DNA from: Branchiostoma lanceolatum
Taxonomy: Eukaryota; Chordata; Leptocardii; Amphioxiformes; Branchiostomatidae
Length of the DNA stretch: 64,000 nucleotides
Reading direction: 5' to 3'
Assembly (NCBI RefSeq): GCF_035083965.1
Contig: NC_089727.1
Span: forward strand, 10,297,501-10,361,500
Below the pieces are notes generated by a model. That model was not told the origin of the DNA. It searched no databases and was given only the letters and a program-made list of their open reading frames with translations. Positions 34,506 to 47,287 of this stretch are shown here, piece after piece. Numbering within the stretch: the first letter of the stretch is position 1; each line of letters opens with the position of its first letter. The translations under genes and the position numbers were made by a program.

Positions 34506-36135
34506 GTTACATAGATATCTGTTATGTCACTCTGCGTGTGTGCGTTTCCCTAGTGATTATGTATATATGGTCATTTGTTTTACTTATAACTCGCCAATAC
34601 CATCGTTGTACGACTTGTATTGTGTAAAGCATGTGCACACTGCTCAAGTATATAGGCCACTTCAAGACACATTCAAATGTGTTGATATTGAATGTTTGCA
34701 TATTCCATGTTTCAATGTAAAACGTTGCGCTACTTGTCTACCTACATGTATAACAGTTGCAAGTTGGCAGAAGTGATGGGAATGCAGTAGTGTTACTGGT
34801 TATGATCGTTCGAATTTCGAAACAATGCTGTGATAGACTTTTACTTCTTGTGTTGCAATGTAATCAAGAAAGCCACAATTTAATCAATAATTCATTGTCC
34901 AGTGATCATTGTCGTCATGATTGACATTTACTGATCTGTGTGTTATTGGAATACTTAGAATCGTAACAATAATATTTTCGCCCATTCTCATAGCTTTTTA
35001 ACTACCTTGTGATTGATTCAAAACGACGTATACAGTAACAGTTTCGTGTGACTTTTGGCCAATGATAAGACATGCCGACGCAATATCCCATACATCTGCT
35101 TGAAGACGCCACCTAGCGAGATTTATGCTAATCCCAATACCCACAATGCACCTTCACCAGTTCCTGTTTTTTGCTTGACTGGTTGGTGTATCAACAGACT
35201 TGGCCTTGAGGATTTGTCTTTACTTTCGCCGTCGACTTCAAGACGTTTCGACCGACCAGGTAAGATTATGCTATAAAGAACGACGGTGCTTTAACAGCAC
35301 ATCATTTCGACCAATCTTCCTTCTCTTTCGAGATTCACCATAATAGCCGTTAGAGTGATCATGACGCACACCTTCTCAAGTGTGTACGGACTGACAACGC
35401 CCATGTCCTCAGTTCCTTGATCACGTCTTAGAGTTAGAGCAAGAGCTGGTCTCTGAAACCTACTTTGTAGATTATCCGGTTAGCAAATATACAGATGTAA
35501 CCGGCTCCTTACTGGGCGCCCAGTACGGAAACCGTGGAGAAAATAGCGCCGATACTCGGCCCCCAGTACGGAAGGAAGTTCCGTACAAGAATTCCAGTAC
35601 GGAACGGCTTTATTCCTAGTAGGATTGGTCTGGACCAATCGTAGGGAATTACGCTGGAGGAAGCGACCTCTGACCTCCGCTCGTGCCATGCTCACAACGC
35701 GAAAATCCGCCGTCTCGTACGGCCGGCTCGCCTCCCCTGCAATGTTCCGTCGGAAGCCTTTCCCCTCTCGAGCTTTCATGAAGCATTTCAACCTACCGTG
35801 CGGCGCTCCCCAACTCCCGAGGCACACGAATCTGCCAAGAAACGCGCGGGTTGCCGTCCTCGTTGGGCCCGACGCCGACTCAGACAGCAGGGCCGCGGTG
35901 TGCACTACAGCAGCGTGTATGGGCCGCCAGTAACGTTGCCCACCTGGATTCGCAGTTCTAAGCGAGAGGCTCCTCCCGACCCTGAGTCTCTACACTGTTC
36001 GTAATCTTTGGCGACGTCCTGCAGCGAGTTTTCTTCACCAGCCTGGGACTGCACACCTGTTCCTGCCTGCCCATAACGTCCACAGAGACAGTGAGTCCAC
36101 AGCGACCGGAACGATAGCCCCCCCCCCCCCCCTCG

Positions 36136-37798
36136 TTCAGGGGGGATTAGGACATTCCAATTTGGGCCAATAATACATGCATCCCTATGGGGAAGTTGAC
36201 AGAAATTAGGTGTCATTATCTCAGGAACCAAAGATCCTGACCAAGAAAACTTACCCTCAATTTTTTACCACTTCTGTAGACTGTCATCTATCAGAATTAC
36301 GAGAACTTCTATACGGCTAGTCTCCGGGGAAACACCCCCGAGCGAGAGCACTTGAGTCAGTCCATTTCCCTTATAAGGGCCGATCGCGACCATCACACTA
36401 TCTCCCGGGGGTCCAGAAGACAAAAAGATGAAGAAAGGTCGTTTTTGTCAACATATTCTAAAATTATGAAGTCTGAACTGTCATACCCACCCCAGACTTG
36501 CCAAGAGTTCACCAAAAAGCCCACCAAGAAAGGCTTTCAATGTTTTAATGCCCTGTTTATTCTTGAGCTCTCTCACCGTAGGGTCTAGGCGCCTGCGCCA
36601 ATACCATCATCCCCCCCTTCTAGGAAAATCAGGTTCAAAGCTGACAGTTGTCAATCATCTCACACAGTGCAGTGTAGGGTAGTAAATTAAAATCCTGAGT
36701 ATTAATGTTCTCTGACAAGAACCAGTCCCCTGGGACCTGATCACTCAACAGGTGTCAGCTATATAGGGTTATGATGGCAAACTCATAGGTACTAGGTGGA
36801 AAATTGACAGGAGAAGAAAATTAAGTCAAAATATGATCACCTGAGTACAGAAGGGCTTTGCCAACTATAGTCCTACCCTGTATTTCCCCGTTGCAACCTG
36901 TCAAAGCAGAAAAAAAGTCCATCTAAGGGGCTCTGACCACCACACGGGACAGGTGTATGCAAGGCCCAGGGCATAGAGATGACCTTGACAATGGCAAAAC
37001 ACAATGTTTACCAGGTCCCGGACCACTCCCGATTACCCGACACCTACTGCCATACCCCCCCCCCCCCCCCAGCACCTACCCCCTGCCAGGTAGACACCTA
37101 CAGTTCACCCCCTAGTATACAGGATCCATTCCTGAGGAGACTGAGTTTGGCTGCAGGGTTAAAAAGTAAGGAAAAAGGCCCAAAATCCTAAAAATGAGAC
37201 AATTCATGAATGAATATGAGTCAACATAAGCCTATCCTTTGCTTAGATAGCAGATTAGAACTGAAAACCCCATAGAAATAGCAGAAATGGCTTGCCTACA
37301 CTTCTACAGATTCCCTTCAGGGGGGATTAGGACATTCCAATTTGGGCCAATAATACATGCATCCCTATGGGGAAGTTGACAGAAATTAGGTGTCATTATC
37401 TCAGGAACCAAAGATCCTGACCAAGAAAACTTACCCTCAATTTTTTACCACTTCTGTAGACTGTCATCTATCAGAATTACGAGAACTTCTATACGGCTAG
37501 TCTCCGGGGAAACACCCCCGAGCGAGAGCACTTGAGTCAGTCCATTTCCCTTATAAGGGCCGATCGCGACCATCACACTATCTCCCGGGGGTCCAGAAGA
37601 CAAAAAGATGAAGAAAGGTCGTTTTTGTCAACATATTCTAAAATTATGAAGTCTGAACTGTCATACCCACCCCAGACTTGCCAAGAGTTCACCAAAAAGC
37701 CCACCAAGAAAGGCTTTCAATGTTTTAATGCCCTGTTTATTCTTGAGCTCTCTCACCGTAGGGTCTAGGCGCCTGCGCCAATACCATCATCCCCCCTT
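36136..37798. repeat. LTR-like pair of 482-bp direct repeats inside the Mutator-like element
   Basis: 36136-36618 and 37316-37798 are identical as far as I could compare, apart from one C in a terminal C run. Each begins TTCAGGGGGGAT and ends ATCATCCCCCCTT, so the repeat itself has short inverted ends. About 700 bp lie between, with no coding domain. It resembles a miniature LTR element (TRIM), but the TG...CA ends and a clear target duplication are missing. A tandem duplication is the alternative. Confidence 0.7.
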
Positions 37799-39753
37799 AA
37801 CGCAGGGCCGCGGTGTGCAACCACAGTAGCGTGCGGGGACTCCCACTAACGTTGTCCACCTGGATTCGCAGTTCTAAGCTAGAGTTTCACCCGAAGACTG
37901 ATTCCGGCTGTCTCTACACTGTTCGTAATCTGTGGCGGCGTTCTGCAGCGAGTTTTTCTCCACCAGCCTGGGACTGCACACCTGCCTGCCCCGTGTGAGT
38001 TTCCCCGACATATACATTCTGAGCCTTCATCAAGCCTCTCAACCTACCGTGCGATGTTTCCCAACTGCCGAGGCACACGAACCTGCCAAGAAACCTGCGG
38101 GTTGCCGCCCCACAATTGCGTATTTACAGAGAGTACACAACGATCGGACCGACAGCCCCCCTCCCTCACTCACCTCCCGCCCTTGAGGCGGGGTCTCGCG
38201 AGACTCCGGCCCGTGATTTGAGCAGCCATGTTTCTTCTCGCGAACCTAACAACTTATCCACGAGCTTCCACGAGCGGTACTTCCTCATTGCACGCCCTTC
38301 TCCCTTTCCACCCGTACCTACACGGTCTACAAGAATGCGGTGTGCATCAACAGCAGCGTACTCAAGGCTCCCCACTCCACGTCGATGCGACTTAACCTTC
38401 CGGTCCGACTCGGAGTCCGCGGCAGCGTCCTGCAGCGAGACCGTCATCAGCCTGGATTACCACGCACACTCGAAACTCTTGACTCTTTCCAGTAGAGTAG
38501 AGTAGATTAGAGTAGTTTAGCACAGCCAGATTGACAGTTCATCAAGATCAGCTCCAGCTGCGTGCCGAAGACCCCCAGTACCCGCCCACGGCCCACTTCA
38601 CAGTACTAAGTGAGAGACTCACGCCGACGTACCCTTTCCGGTTTGTCTCTACGCTGTTCGACAGTGCCCGGCCGGTGACGTCCTGCGGCGCGTTCTTCAC
38701 CAGCCTTGGACACTTTTTTATGAACTTGAATATCCAGCTACCTCCTAATTTAGATTCAGCACTACCACTACAACTAACTACTTTTCCGCTACGCGGTTTG
38801 GGGCCCTCACTACCCTCGGCTTGGCCGTTGATGTCTCTGTACAACCATTATAAGCCTCTACCACAGAGCAGTTTCACAGATTAAAGACATCACATGCCCC
38901 AAACCGCCTAGCTTTCTCCTTGTATTGTCTATGTGTACGTAAGTGTAATTCTAGTAGGATTGGTCTGGACCAATCGTAGGGAATTACGCTGGAGGAAGCG
39001 ACCTCTGACCTCCGCTCGTGCCATGCTCACAACGCGAAAATCCGCCGTCTCGTACGGCCGGCTCGCCTCCCCTGCAATGTTACCACCATCCCGCCCTTGC
39101 TGCAATCTCAACTTGCATCTTAAGAACTCATAAAATTGTTTAAACTTACCAACACTGTACGTAATACATTACAGTTTGTGTTGTGACCGCCAAGACCACA
39201 GTCTTTGGCCGTTGATGTCTCTGTACAACCATTATAAGCCTCTACCACAGAGCAGTTTCACAGATTAAAGACATCACATGCCCCAAACCGCCTAGCTTTC
39301 TCCTTGTATTGTCTATGTGTACGTAAGTGTAATTCAGTACCGAAGCTTCGTCAGCACTGGACGTCCAGAACTGAATTTGTTTCGGCACTCGGGTTCCAGA
39401 GCTGAACGCCTCTCGGTATTCGGGTTCCAGTACGGATTTGCGTTCCGGCTAGGTCAACGGTCATTCGGTACTGGTTACCCAGTGCGGAGGTCATTCAGCA
39501 CTGGATAACCGAGTGCCGATTTACGGATGTAACGGGTTCCGTACTGGATTTACCAGTAAATAGTGAAACTTCAGTACTGGAAGCCGAGACCTCAAATTAT
39601 TTCGGAACTGGGCGTCCTGTACTCACGTTCTATACGGTACTGGGATGATCCATTGTTTGGACCGACTGGACAGTTTTGGATTTAGTTGTCTGTACATTTC
39701 AATGCTTGTACATACTAACGTTTAGGTAGTACTGCTTTGTGCCTTGGTTATGG

Positions 39754-39780
39754 CAAGGAGGTTTGATATAAAACCTCCTT
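39754..39780. mobile_element. 27-bp fold-back micro-insertion with 8-bp duplication
   Basis: CAAGGAGGTTT, GATAT, AAAACCTCCTT sits between two exact GGTTATGG octamers (39746-39753, 39781-39788). It is little more than two inverted ends. The same ends occur at 52899-52917. Confidence 0.75.
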
Positions 39781-40336
39781 GGTTATGGACATAGATTTTG
39801 GTAGGTATTTAAATATAAAGTACATTATTATTTCAGTGTATGTTTTCTCCCGATAAAGGCACAAGCCACAAGGATATGTTGTTGTCGTTGAAACGTAACA
39901 GAATGTGATACTGTATTTTTTCTTTCTTCATTCGAACGTCTTCCAAACAATAGCTTTGAAGTGGGAAAAAGCATTGAAGAGATGAAGCCCTGAAAATAAC
40001 GTTAGACGGTCGTTAGAGTCTCAGCACTTGGTTTCCAGTCCTGACAGGAGGGTTCCCAGTACTGAAGCTGCCCAGTACAGGAAGTCCAGTACTGAGAAAG
40101 TCTCAGTACTGGAGCTCCTGTTCTGACGACCACTTCCGTACTGGTTGTCCAGTACTGACAAAGGAGGCAGTTACATTTGTATATTTGCATCCGGTTACTA
40201 ATTATTGCTTTGCTGCTGCAGTTGTTGTTGTCTTTGTTTCCTCTGTTGCTTTCATTTTTCACAGACGTTGTCTCTTGGTGCTGCATGCTGGGTTTTATAA
40301 GTTATGCCCCATTAGAAGATAACATGTATCAAAAAG

Positions 40337-40454
40337 CCCATTCGCGGTTGCGACTACGCATGTGCAGTGTCAAAGGTAAAGGCCCCTGAAACGTAAACAA
40401 GCCAGGGGCCTTCACCCTTGACACTGCACATGCATAATCGGAACCGCGAATGGG
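40337..40454. repeat. 118-bp long-armed hairpin upstream of gene B
   Basis: About 50-bp arms beginning CCCATTCGCGGTT and AGGCCCCTG are inverted around a short loop (AAACGTAAACAAG) with a few mismatches. Similar sequence TATGCCCCAYTARAAGATA lies on both sides (about 40303 and 40462), which may be a long target duplication. Confidence 0.75.
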
Positions 40455-41047
40455 TTTATTTATGCCCCACTAAAAGATATCTATTGACATATGCATGTTT
40501 TCCTGTTCTGCTTGCCAAGGAACCACTCAACCTCCCGAGCCATTGCACTGATTTTTTTGGTTGGATGTTTACTGTTTCAAACTTTCGAATTGGTGTGTGC
40601 ACTGTCCTAAGCCTAAAGCCTGTTCAGGACCTAAACCATATGACTTTGCTCCCAACCTCTACTCCCCAACCAAGGTCGGCACTGAGTTGGGAGAAGCCTG
40701 GACTCTATTCTATTCTATCTCCGGTTCGACGTTCACTCCTCTGATCACATCAATTGGACCAAACAGTATATGGTTTTCCCGACTTTGATCATTCAAAAAT
40801 TATACGCACCTGCCGACTTTCAAAGACTAGTAGGCAACTGACCAATTGCAACTCCATATCACAGATGACCTTGCTCACCACCAACTCCCAACCATGGTGT
40901 GGAGAAGGCCGGGAGGCCATTATGGTTTAATTCTAAAGGCTATGTGTGACAAGGATAAGTTAAGGTACCATAATTAGTATTGCTGACTATATAACTGTAT
41001 GAATGTAAACGTAAACCTACATTGTGATATTTCCTTCCTATCCAGCC

Positions 41048-42971
41048 ATGTGCTGTAGTGAGGGAGGCTGTTGTGGAGGCAGCTGTAAGTACAAGGGGAC
41101 CTGCATCCGCAACCTGGGCTGGACCCTGATAGTTCTGGGAGTTGTCGGCTTCATCCTGGCAGTGATTGCAGATGGGGTGTACGCAGGATACCCGTTTGCT
41201 ATTGTGCATCACATCAGCACTCCAATATGGGGAGGAGTCTTTGTAAGTCTGACTGTCTTTTCTTTGCTGCTTACAAGTGACTGGAACTACATACAGTATG
41301 CAATGTCACATATGCCAACATATGCAACTTCGCATATGCCTAGCTACTTATGTGACATTGCATATGCCTACATGTACACTTGCATATTTGTTATTGCCTC
41401 AACTCAAACTACCTTTCGTACTGAAATCGTATTTGTTATACAGCAGATGCCACTGTATTTGCTAAAGTTGCTCTGCAACGATTGTAGATATTTGCAATGT
41501 TACTAAGTAGCTAAACTGTTACTAATGATTTTATGATATAACATTTGTTTTACAGATCATAATTGCTGGAGGCTTGGCTGTATGTGGAGGAAACAACCCT
41601 GATAATGCCTGTCAGGTGAGGTCTTCCATACTCTCAGTGTGCAGTAACATTTTTGATTGGTGTCAAGATGTAACACAGAAAATGCCTGTAATTCATGTAC
41701 AGATTCCTAGAAGATTTAGAGTGCTTAATCTATATACAGTAGCTATAACTGTACTTTTACTGTAAACGTGTCAGCAGAGTTTTACAATAACAGACACACA
41801 CTTATTAACTCTATACTGGTTGTTTCATATTCCCCTGTAACTTACAGTGTAAAGCTAGTTTGTCTTGATTTAGATATATCCAGCAATAGCAGATTTACCT
41901 GTATGATTCATACCCTTGTAATGTTTTTGTCAAATATCTAAGTCTAAGGGCCTATGTTCTGTTCTGTAAACAAAAAAGTAATGTACTTAACGGTTATATG
42001 TATGTTACATGTGAAATGTTATATGTAAAAACTAAAATGTTACATGTAAAATGTAATGAAAATTTGAATTCAAGAAACTTCAGTCTAACACCTTCTTTCT
42101 CCTCCGCTTTCACCTTACAGAGGATAGCACTTCTGATCATGAGCATCTTTGGCATCATATTCGCCATGACAATTTGGATCATGGCATCTGTTGGACTAGC
42201 CAATGATGGAAACCAATGTGAATGGTTTAAGCTGGGACCATGTGACAAGAATGATCCTCATAATTATTATAATTATAACTGTGGCTGGTGGTATGACTAC
42301 TGGTAAGTATGAGTACATGATATTACTTACCCTGCCCTGATTATTGCCATGTCATAATTATTAAAAAAATATTATGAAGTTACTAGTTATAGTTTATGGG
42401 GAAGATTGAAGACTTTCTATCTAGGTGTAGTATGCTATCCGACATATCATGATCACAAGGAGCTAGGAGTTTGTAATGATGCATTGGCAGCTTAAATGTG
42501 GTGTTCATGGCTTAACAGTTCGTGATGACATGTTTTAAAGCCTTGTAAACTTGGTCAATGGCAAATGTCAGAAACCATATTGTCCTTGCAGAATTATTAA
42601 GGATGTTTTTGATGTGATAATCAAGCATTTTTATTCAGGATATGTTAAAGACTTGACTGCTTGGTTATGTAACAATAGTAGTTTCCTGTCATCTATCATC
42701 AAAACTTGTACAAATGCAAACTGGGCTTGTTACCCTTGAGCTCCAATTCTCCTTTTAAATGATACATGTTCTTGATGCTGTAAGGATTCTGTTTTGTAGG
42801 TACGATCTGTATCCCAACTGGCGGGATATTGACTGTGGGGGAATAAAGGCCCTCCATGCCCTCCAGCTGGTCCTGGGGCTGACAGAGACAGTGGTGATGT
42901 TCATCGTGAGCATCAGGGCCTGCTGTGGAACCTGCTGTCACTCCACACAACAGCCTCCGGTAGGTGTGGAG

Positions 42972-43018
<47 letters not shown>

Positions 43019-44068
43019 GCATGTGTAAGTGTATTGTAGTGTAGTGTAGTGTGTGTGTTTGAGTGTGAGTGCATGTGTGCTTGTGTGTGTGTGTGCGTGC
43101 TTGTGTGTGTATGTATGTGAGTGAGTGTGAACTTTCAAGCTTTGTGGCAAAACATTTTTGGGGATGCAAACGGTCGGCATACATGATAAAGCTGATTCTT
43201 TGCAGCCCTTCCATATATATTACCCATAATGTAAAAAGCTTGTGATGTTCTGTCAACCTTGTTCTTGTACTTTTCAGACTCATGCCATCATCTACCAGCC
43301 TGGACAGCCCTTACAGCAACAGATGCACTCTGGGGTCATCATCATGCAGACAGGTGAGAATACCATACTTACAAGGAATAATACCACTCTCACAAGACTC
43401 GAGTGGAAGACGACCCTATGTTTTTTTGCTGCCTGTGATTGGCAGCAGTAAGAGAAGCCATGCAAATTTCAATGCCATGCCCACCCTAACAGTGGCCCAT
43501 ACTAAAACAAATTGAATGTTTGTAGCTGTGCATTTTATGATTTCAGTGTGATTTGGCAGGTTTAGTATCATTTAGTATCATGCTGTAGTATCATTTAGTC
43601 GATCTTCATCTGTTGTCAAAAATGATCCTGTGATTTATTCTTATACTTCTGTAATGTTTGCATGTTTATTATACATTATGCATGGGTGATACACCTGTAC
43701 ATCATTTCCCTTTTTTGTCTCCTGTAGTGCCTGGGGCTCCACCTGGCCAGCCCTATGCAGGACAGCAGCTAGTCTACAACCCACAAGCACAACCTGGGGT
43801 GTACCCAGGTCAACCCCAGCCTGGGGCGTACCCAGCTCAACCCCAGCCTGGGGCGTACCCAGCTCAACCCCAACCTGGGGCATATCCAGGTCAACCCCTG
43901 CCCGGGGCAAACCCAGGTCAACCCCAGCCTGTGGCATACCCAGCTCAATCCCAGCCTGGGGTGTACCCTGGATCCCAGCCTAGTCCATACCCCACACAGG
44001 CTGGGTCATACCCCACCCAGATGGCAGCCCCACCAGCTTACAATGTGGTCACTGATCAGAAGGCGTAA
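41048..44068 (+). CDS. Gene B: MS4A-like four-pass protein with repeat tail
   Basis: Exons: 41048-41242 (acceptor just before 41046), 41556-41615, 42121-42302, 42800-42959, 43278-43353, 43728-44068; 338 codons with stop (337 aa). It starts with a Cys-rich [17 protein letters not shown] segment that could be palmitoylated. TM1 is about 22-45, TM2 59-79 ([14 protein letters not shown]), TM3 87-110, TM4 about 163-187. The TM3-TM4 loop is long, with Cys residues, GPC, CGWW and YPNWRDIDC. The C-terminal tail (about 225-337) carries YPxQPQPGx nonapeptides and ends [16 protein letters not shown] is a potential WW/NEDD4 ligand. The function is unknown; MS4A relatives are plasma-membrane signalling proteins. 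Start choice: the ATG follows the CCAG acceptor by two bases in B, C and D alike. Confidence 0.82.
42973..43130. repeat. (GT)n-rich tract after the exon 4 donor of gene B
   Basis: It starts 14 bp after the GTAGGTGTGGAGACT donor segment. The same tract follows the same donor in genes C and D. Confidence 0.9.
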
Positions 44069-44354
44069 ATGACAGATTTCTTGCTGGTTTTCATATGCTT
44101 GCTGGGTTTAGCTTTGAATTCAATGCCATTTTATGTATGAGCTAAGAATGCAAATTTGTAGCAAGATCTAGTATGTGAAAAACCGGCAATAATGTTTCTT
44201 TACCCGTTTGGGAAAGTATGTTTTCCTGATAAACTATTGACCCACACATGACCACAGAGCATGTCGTCAAACATAAATGACATAACATCTAAAACAAGCA
44301 TAGCTTGAGCCAATATTTCTCTGTAAAGTTTTAAGCCATAGACTATGTAAATGA

Positions 44355-44655
44355 AAAGACTAAAAAAACAGATATATGATAGTTTTGGCGAGCCTAGGAG
44401 TAACGTTATGAGAAATGCTTTAAGTGCAAACCACAGATGGTCATCAACAGTTGCGATGATTTTTCATGAAAACAGAGATGTTGTTTTCAGTTTGTTTGTT
44501 TTGGTATGTGTGCTAGTCTGTTCCCACTGGCCAGGGTCCAAGGCGGCAGGATGTGAAGCAGAAAATGGTCTAAATGGAGACTTGCAGGATGGGAAGGCTG
44601 GTTTGGCCCAGGTCCACAATTTGTGAATCTGGCTTGTTGCAGTTGACTTTCTTCC
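44355..44655 (+). repeat. Dispersed repeat inserted in gene B 3' flank
   Basis: It matches 11605-11815 (minus) and 50570-50812. The gene D 3' flank runs straight through the insertion point near 57371 without it. Confidence 0.75.
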
Positions 44656-46146
44656 ATTAAGAAGGGTTGACACTGAAATGCATGACTTGAGTGCAAACCT
44701 GCTTTCTTGATTGTTAACAATATCAGTATTATTAAGCAGATTTATCCAACTCAATTTATGCCTGAAATTATCCAAATTATACATAGGGGATGTACTGTAC
44801 TTCAAATGTGAAAATGTGCTTTTTTGCACTTGAGGCTCTTCCCTTCAAAAGCTGTGTGAGGATCATTGAAACAAGTGTCATTGAAAATGATACCTATTCA
44901 TGCTTCATAATGAGTTGAATACATAGAATGAAGATTATGATCATTATAGAAGCTGAGATATGCCTTGTGCAAATCAGTCATTGCAAAGGAACTAACAATC
45001 ATTCCAACATACATGAACATAATATGTTCCCAAGTTGAGTAGGTGAGGCAAGAAATGATGTGACAATGAAGAAGTAACAAATGCTGATGTAACAGTTATA
45101 TAATATTTACATAAGATTAATTACCAACATGATTTAAAGAAAGATGAGAGTAATTGGAAAGATTTATTTTATCAAGTTACATCCAAAGGTGAATTGCCTG
45201 AGTATTAATCCATGTATCAACATGTGTCTTAACAGTGAATGTTGATAGGTTTGAAAGCCATTCTATTAATTCCATGGTTGATACATATTGTGCTGATACA
45301 TTTAAGGTTTTCAGCGTAAGCATACGGTTCATCCATAAATGCGAAGTTCAGTTGTTGTTTTTTTGCAATGCATGTTTGTAAGCTCATTGCTTATTGTGAA
45401 GGGCCAATAGTGGTAGATATGGTAGCAATAACAGAGGTGACGAAATGCTGTAACTCAACTACCGCATATTCTACTCCTGTATATATATTGTCAGGATTAT
45501 TATAATGGCATTCATGGATTTTGATTATGGCTCCTCCAGAATAATTGTATTAAACATATTTAAACTGATGGCAAGACTGAAATCATTTTTATCATATTTT
45601 TCATCATTCATTCACCTATTAGATTAAGAGACGTATGATCATGAACGACTAAATTACACACTCGTATCATGATTACGGGGCAGTGGGAAGTCAAATGCCT
45701 TGGAAAGGGCATTTAGTTCTGCACCCAGCCAGCCCACTGTTCATTTGTAGGTAACGTTACCTATCCCATCCCTTAGAATTATATTTGATACTGTAATTTG
45801 ATTACTTTCCACTTTCCCATAACGTTAGTTTAGACAAGGATTAACAACCCCACTCACTAGTTGCTGTGTCAACTATTTACTAGTATGATTGTTGAAGAGT
45901 TATGAACAACCTCAAATTATGTCTGACAACCTGAAGGGTTCAAACTGAACGATGACAATTTGTAAGACTTAAATTTCATCGCCCGACGTCGCTCTCTGAC
46001 TGATCAAGATGTAAACAACCACAGCACAAAACCCGAGGGCTCAAGTTTCAGTTCGGATACCCTGAACTCATCCACTATGGGTCACCTCAGCACAACAATA
46101 CTGACGGAAAACTCCAACCTTTGACACCTGTTCGACCTGGCTCGTC

Positions 46147-46233
46147 ATTGGCAGCCATATGCAGGATCATATATACTGAACAAACACCCTGGTCAGGTAA
46201 ACGCCTCTCAGTTCGTGTCGTCATCTGTTACAG
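46147..46233 (+). promoter_or_regulatory. Gene C core promoter and 5'-UTR exon
   Basis: An inverted CCAAT (ATTGG, 46147-46151) and TATATA (46170-46175) precede AAACGCCTCTCAGTTCGTGT and a donor at 46233/46234 (ACAG then GTAGGT). This block is conserved before gene D at 52098-52188 and, decayed, at about 58890-58985. Conservation across copies supports a non-coding first exon spliced to the acceptor at 47285. The start of transcription is inferred, near 46198. Confidence 0.65.
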
Positions 46234-47287
46234 GTAGGTCATGCCATTACTATTTCGTAAGCTATGAAATTAGGTTTATTTGCTGTATGCAGCGAAGTTA
46301 TGCTGGATAGAAGAATGTTTTAACCATGTGATTTTAACTATAACGTTACATGCTTAAGGAAATGGTTCGTGTCACAGGTAGTCTGAATGAGGAAGTTTTA
46401 AACAGGTGTGGCAGGCTAGGTGCGCCAGAAATGGCCACCATTATACAAATTATTCTTTGTTGTTGTCTTTGTTTCGTCTATTATTTCGCTAGACGTTTTC
46501 TCTTGGTGCTGTGTTTCACTATACCCCACTAATTTGAAAATGTTGTATGATACAGGCCGATCCGGGCTATCAACAGGTTGTTCCAGTTCCGCTTGCCAAG
46601 CGACTTCTCTACACCCTAAGCCAACATTTACAACGATTCTTTGATTGGATGTTTACTGATTGAAAGGTATTTCTGTGCTTCCTGTCAATAATTAAAATTA
46701 AGGCTATCTGTGCACTATCAACAGGGTGGGCAGCTTTTTAGTAGTATGGTAGTATTTGATGTCATTTAGCAGCAGATTATGAGAATTTCAATTTGAGCTC
46801 AAACCTGGACCCTCGAAACCCTTTTGTTCTTTTTTCCCCATGCACTACCACGGACCCATGATGCGAAAGAATTGGTGTGTGCACTGCTCTAGCCTAAAGC
46901 CTGTTCAGGACCTTCTATGACTCTGCTCCTTACCCTACCATGACCAGGGTCGGCACTCAGGTTGGGAGTACCCTGGACTCCGAGTATTCTAACTCCGGTT
47001 CGCCCCTCTGATCGCATCCAATCAGACTTTCCCGAGTTTTGAGCGTTCAAAAGTTATTATTGGCTGGTGCAAATGACATTTAAAGTAAGCAACCTCACCA
47101 ACCAACTCCCAACTATTGTTGTCTTTGATCACGACTAACCATAGACGGCCGGGAGGCTATTATCATGGTTTAAAGGTCATGTGTGACAGGGTCTTATAAA
47201 TTACTCGTACTCGGTATTACTAATTAACTGGATGATTGTACAATCTACAGTCAAACGTACATTTTGACATTTCCTTCCTGTCCAGCC

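Larger units (their letters stand above)
35483..40188. mobile_element. 4.7-kb Mutator-like insertion upstream of gene B
   Basis: Ends GCAAATATACAGATGTAAC and, from the right, GCAAATATACAAATGTAAC are inverted repeats that continue imperfectly into CTCCTT and CAGTACGG blocks. An exact 9-bp direct repeat ATCCGGTTA flanks it (35474-35482, 40189-40197). Subterminal zones (35500-35620, 39330-39660, 40020-40165) are packed with CAGTACGG and AGTACTGG words in both orientations. The interior holds a 1.66-kb direct-repeat structure and two pairs of about 130-bp identical repeats (35616-35746 with 38950-39081; 38821-38950 with 39205-39335). No transposase is recognised, so it is non-autonomous. Confidence 0.88.
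33137..41045. other. Intergenic A to B, mostly transposon
   Basis: It holds a TIR element at 33419-34505 and a 4.7-kb Mutator-like insertion at 35483-40188. Between and after them is B-gene upstream sequence (35280-35482 joined to 40189-41045) that matches the upstream regions of C and D. A possible non-coding exon donor (GACCAG then GTAAGA) lies near 35259-35265, unsupported otherwise. Confidence 0.65.
44069..47285. other. Gene B 3' flank and gene C promoter side
   Basis: 44069-45560 matches the 3' flanks of C (50311-51710) and D (57087-58240) and is probably 3' UTR; ATTAAA at 45549 matches AATAAA at 51705 in C. A dispersed repeat sits at 44355-44655. The gene C promoter and 5'-UTR exon are at 46147-46233, followed by a 5'-UTR intron to 47285. 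No other gene was seen. Confidence 0.7.

Noticed and set aside
35480-35933. Overlapping frames of 102 and 141 codons on both strands
   Set aside because: They lie in the GC-rich interior and end of the Mutator-like element; neither resembles a transposase.
36352-37768. Two identical 78-codon frames (36352-36588 and 37532-37768)
   Set aside because: Both lie inside the duplicated 482-bp repeat and have no recognisable domain; their identity reflects the DNA duplication.
42699-43283. Long minus-strand frame rich in His and Thr
   Set aside because: It is a read-through of the CA/GT microsatellite on the strand opposite gene B; there is no domain and no splice support.
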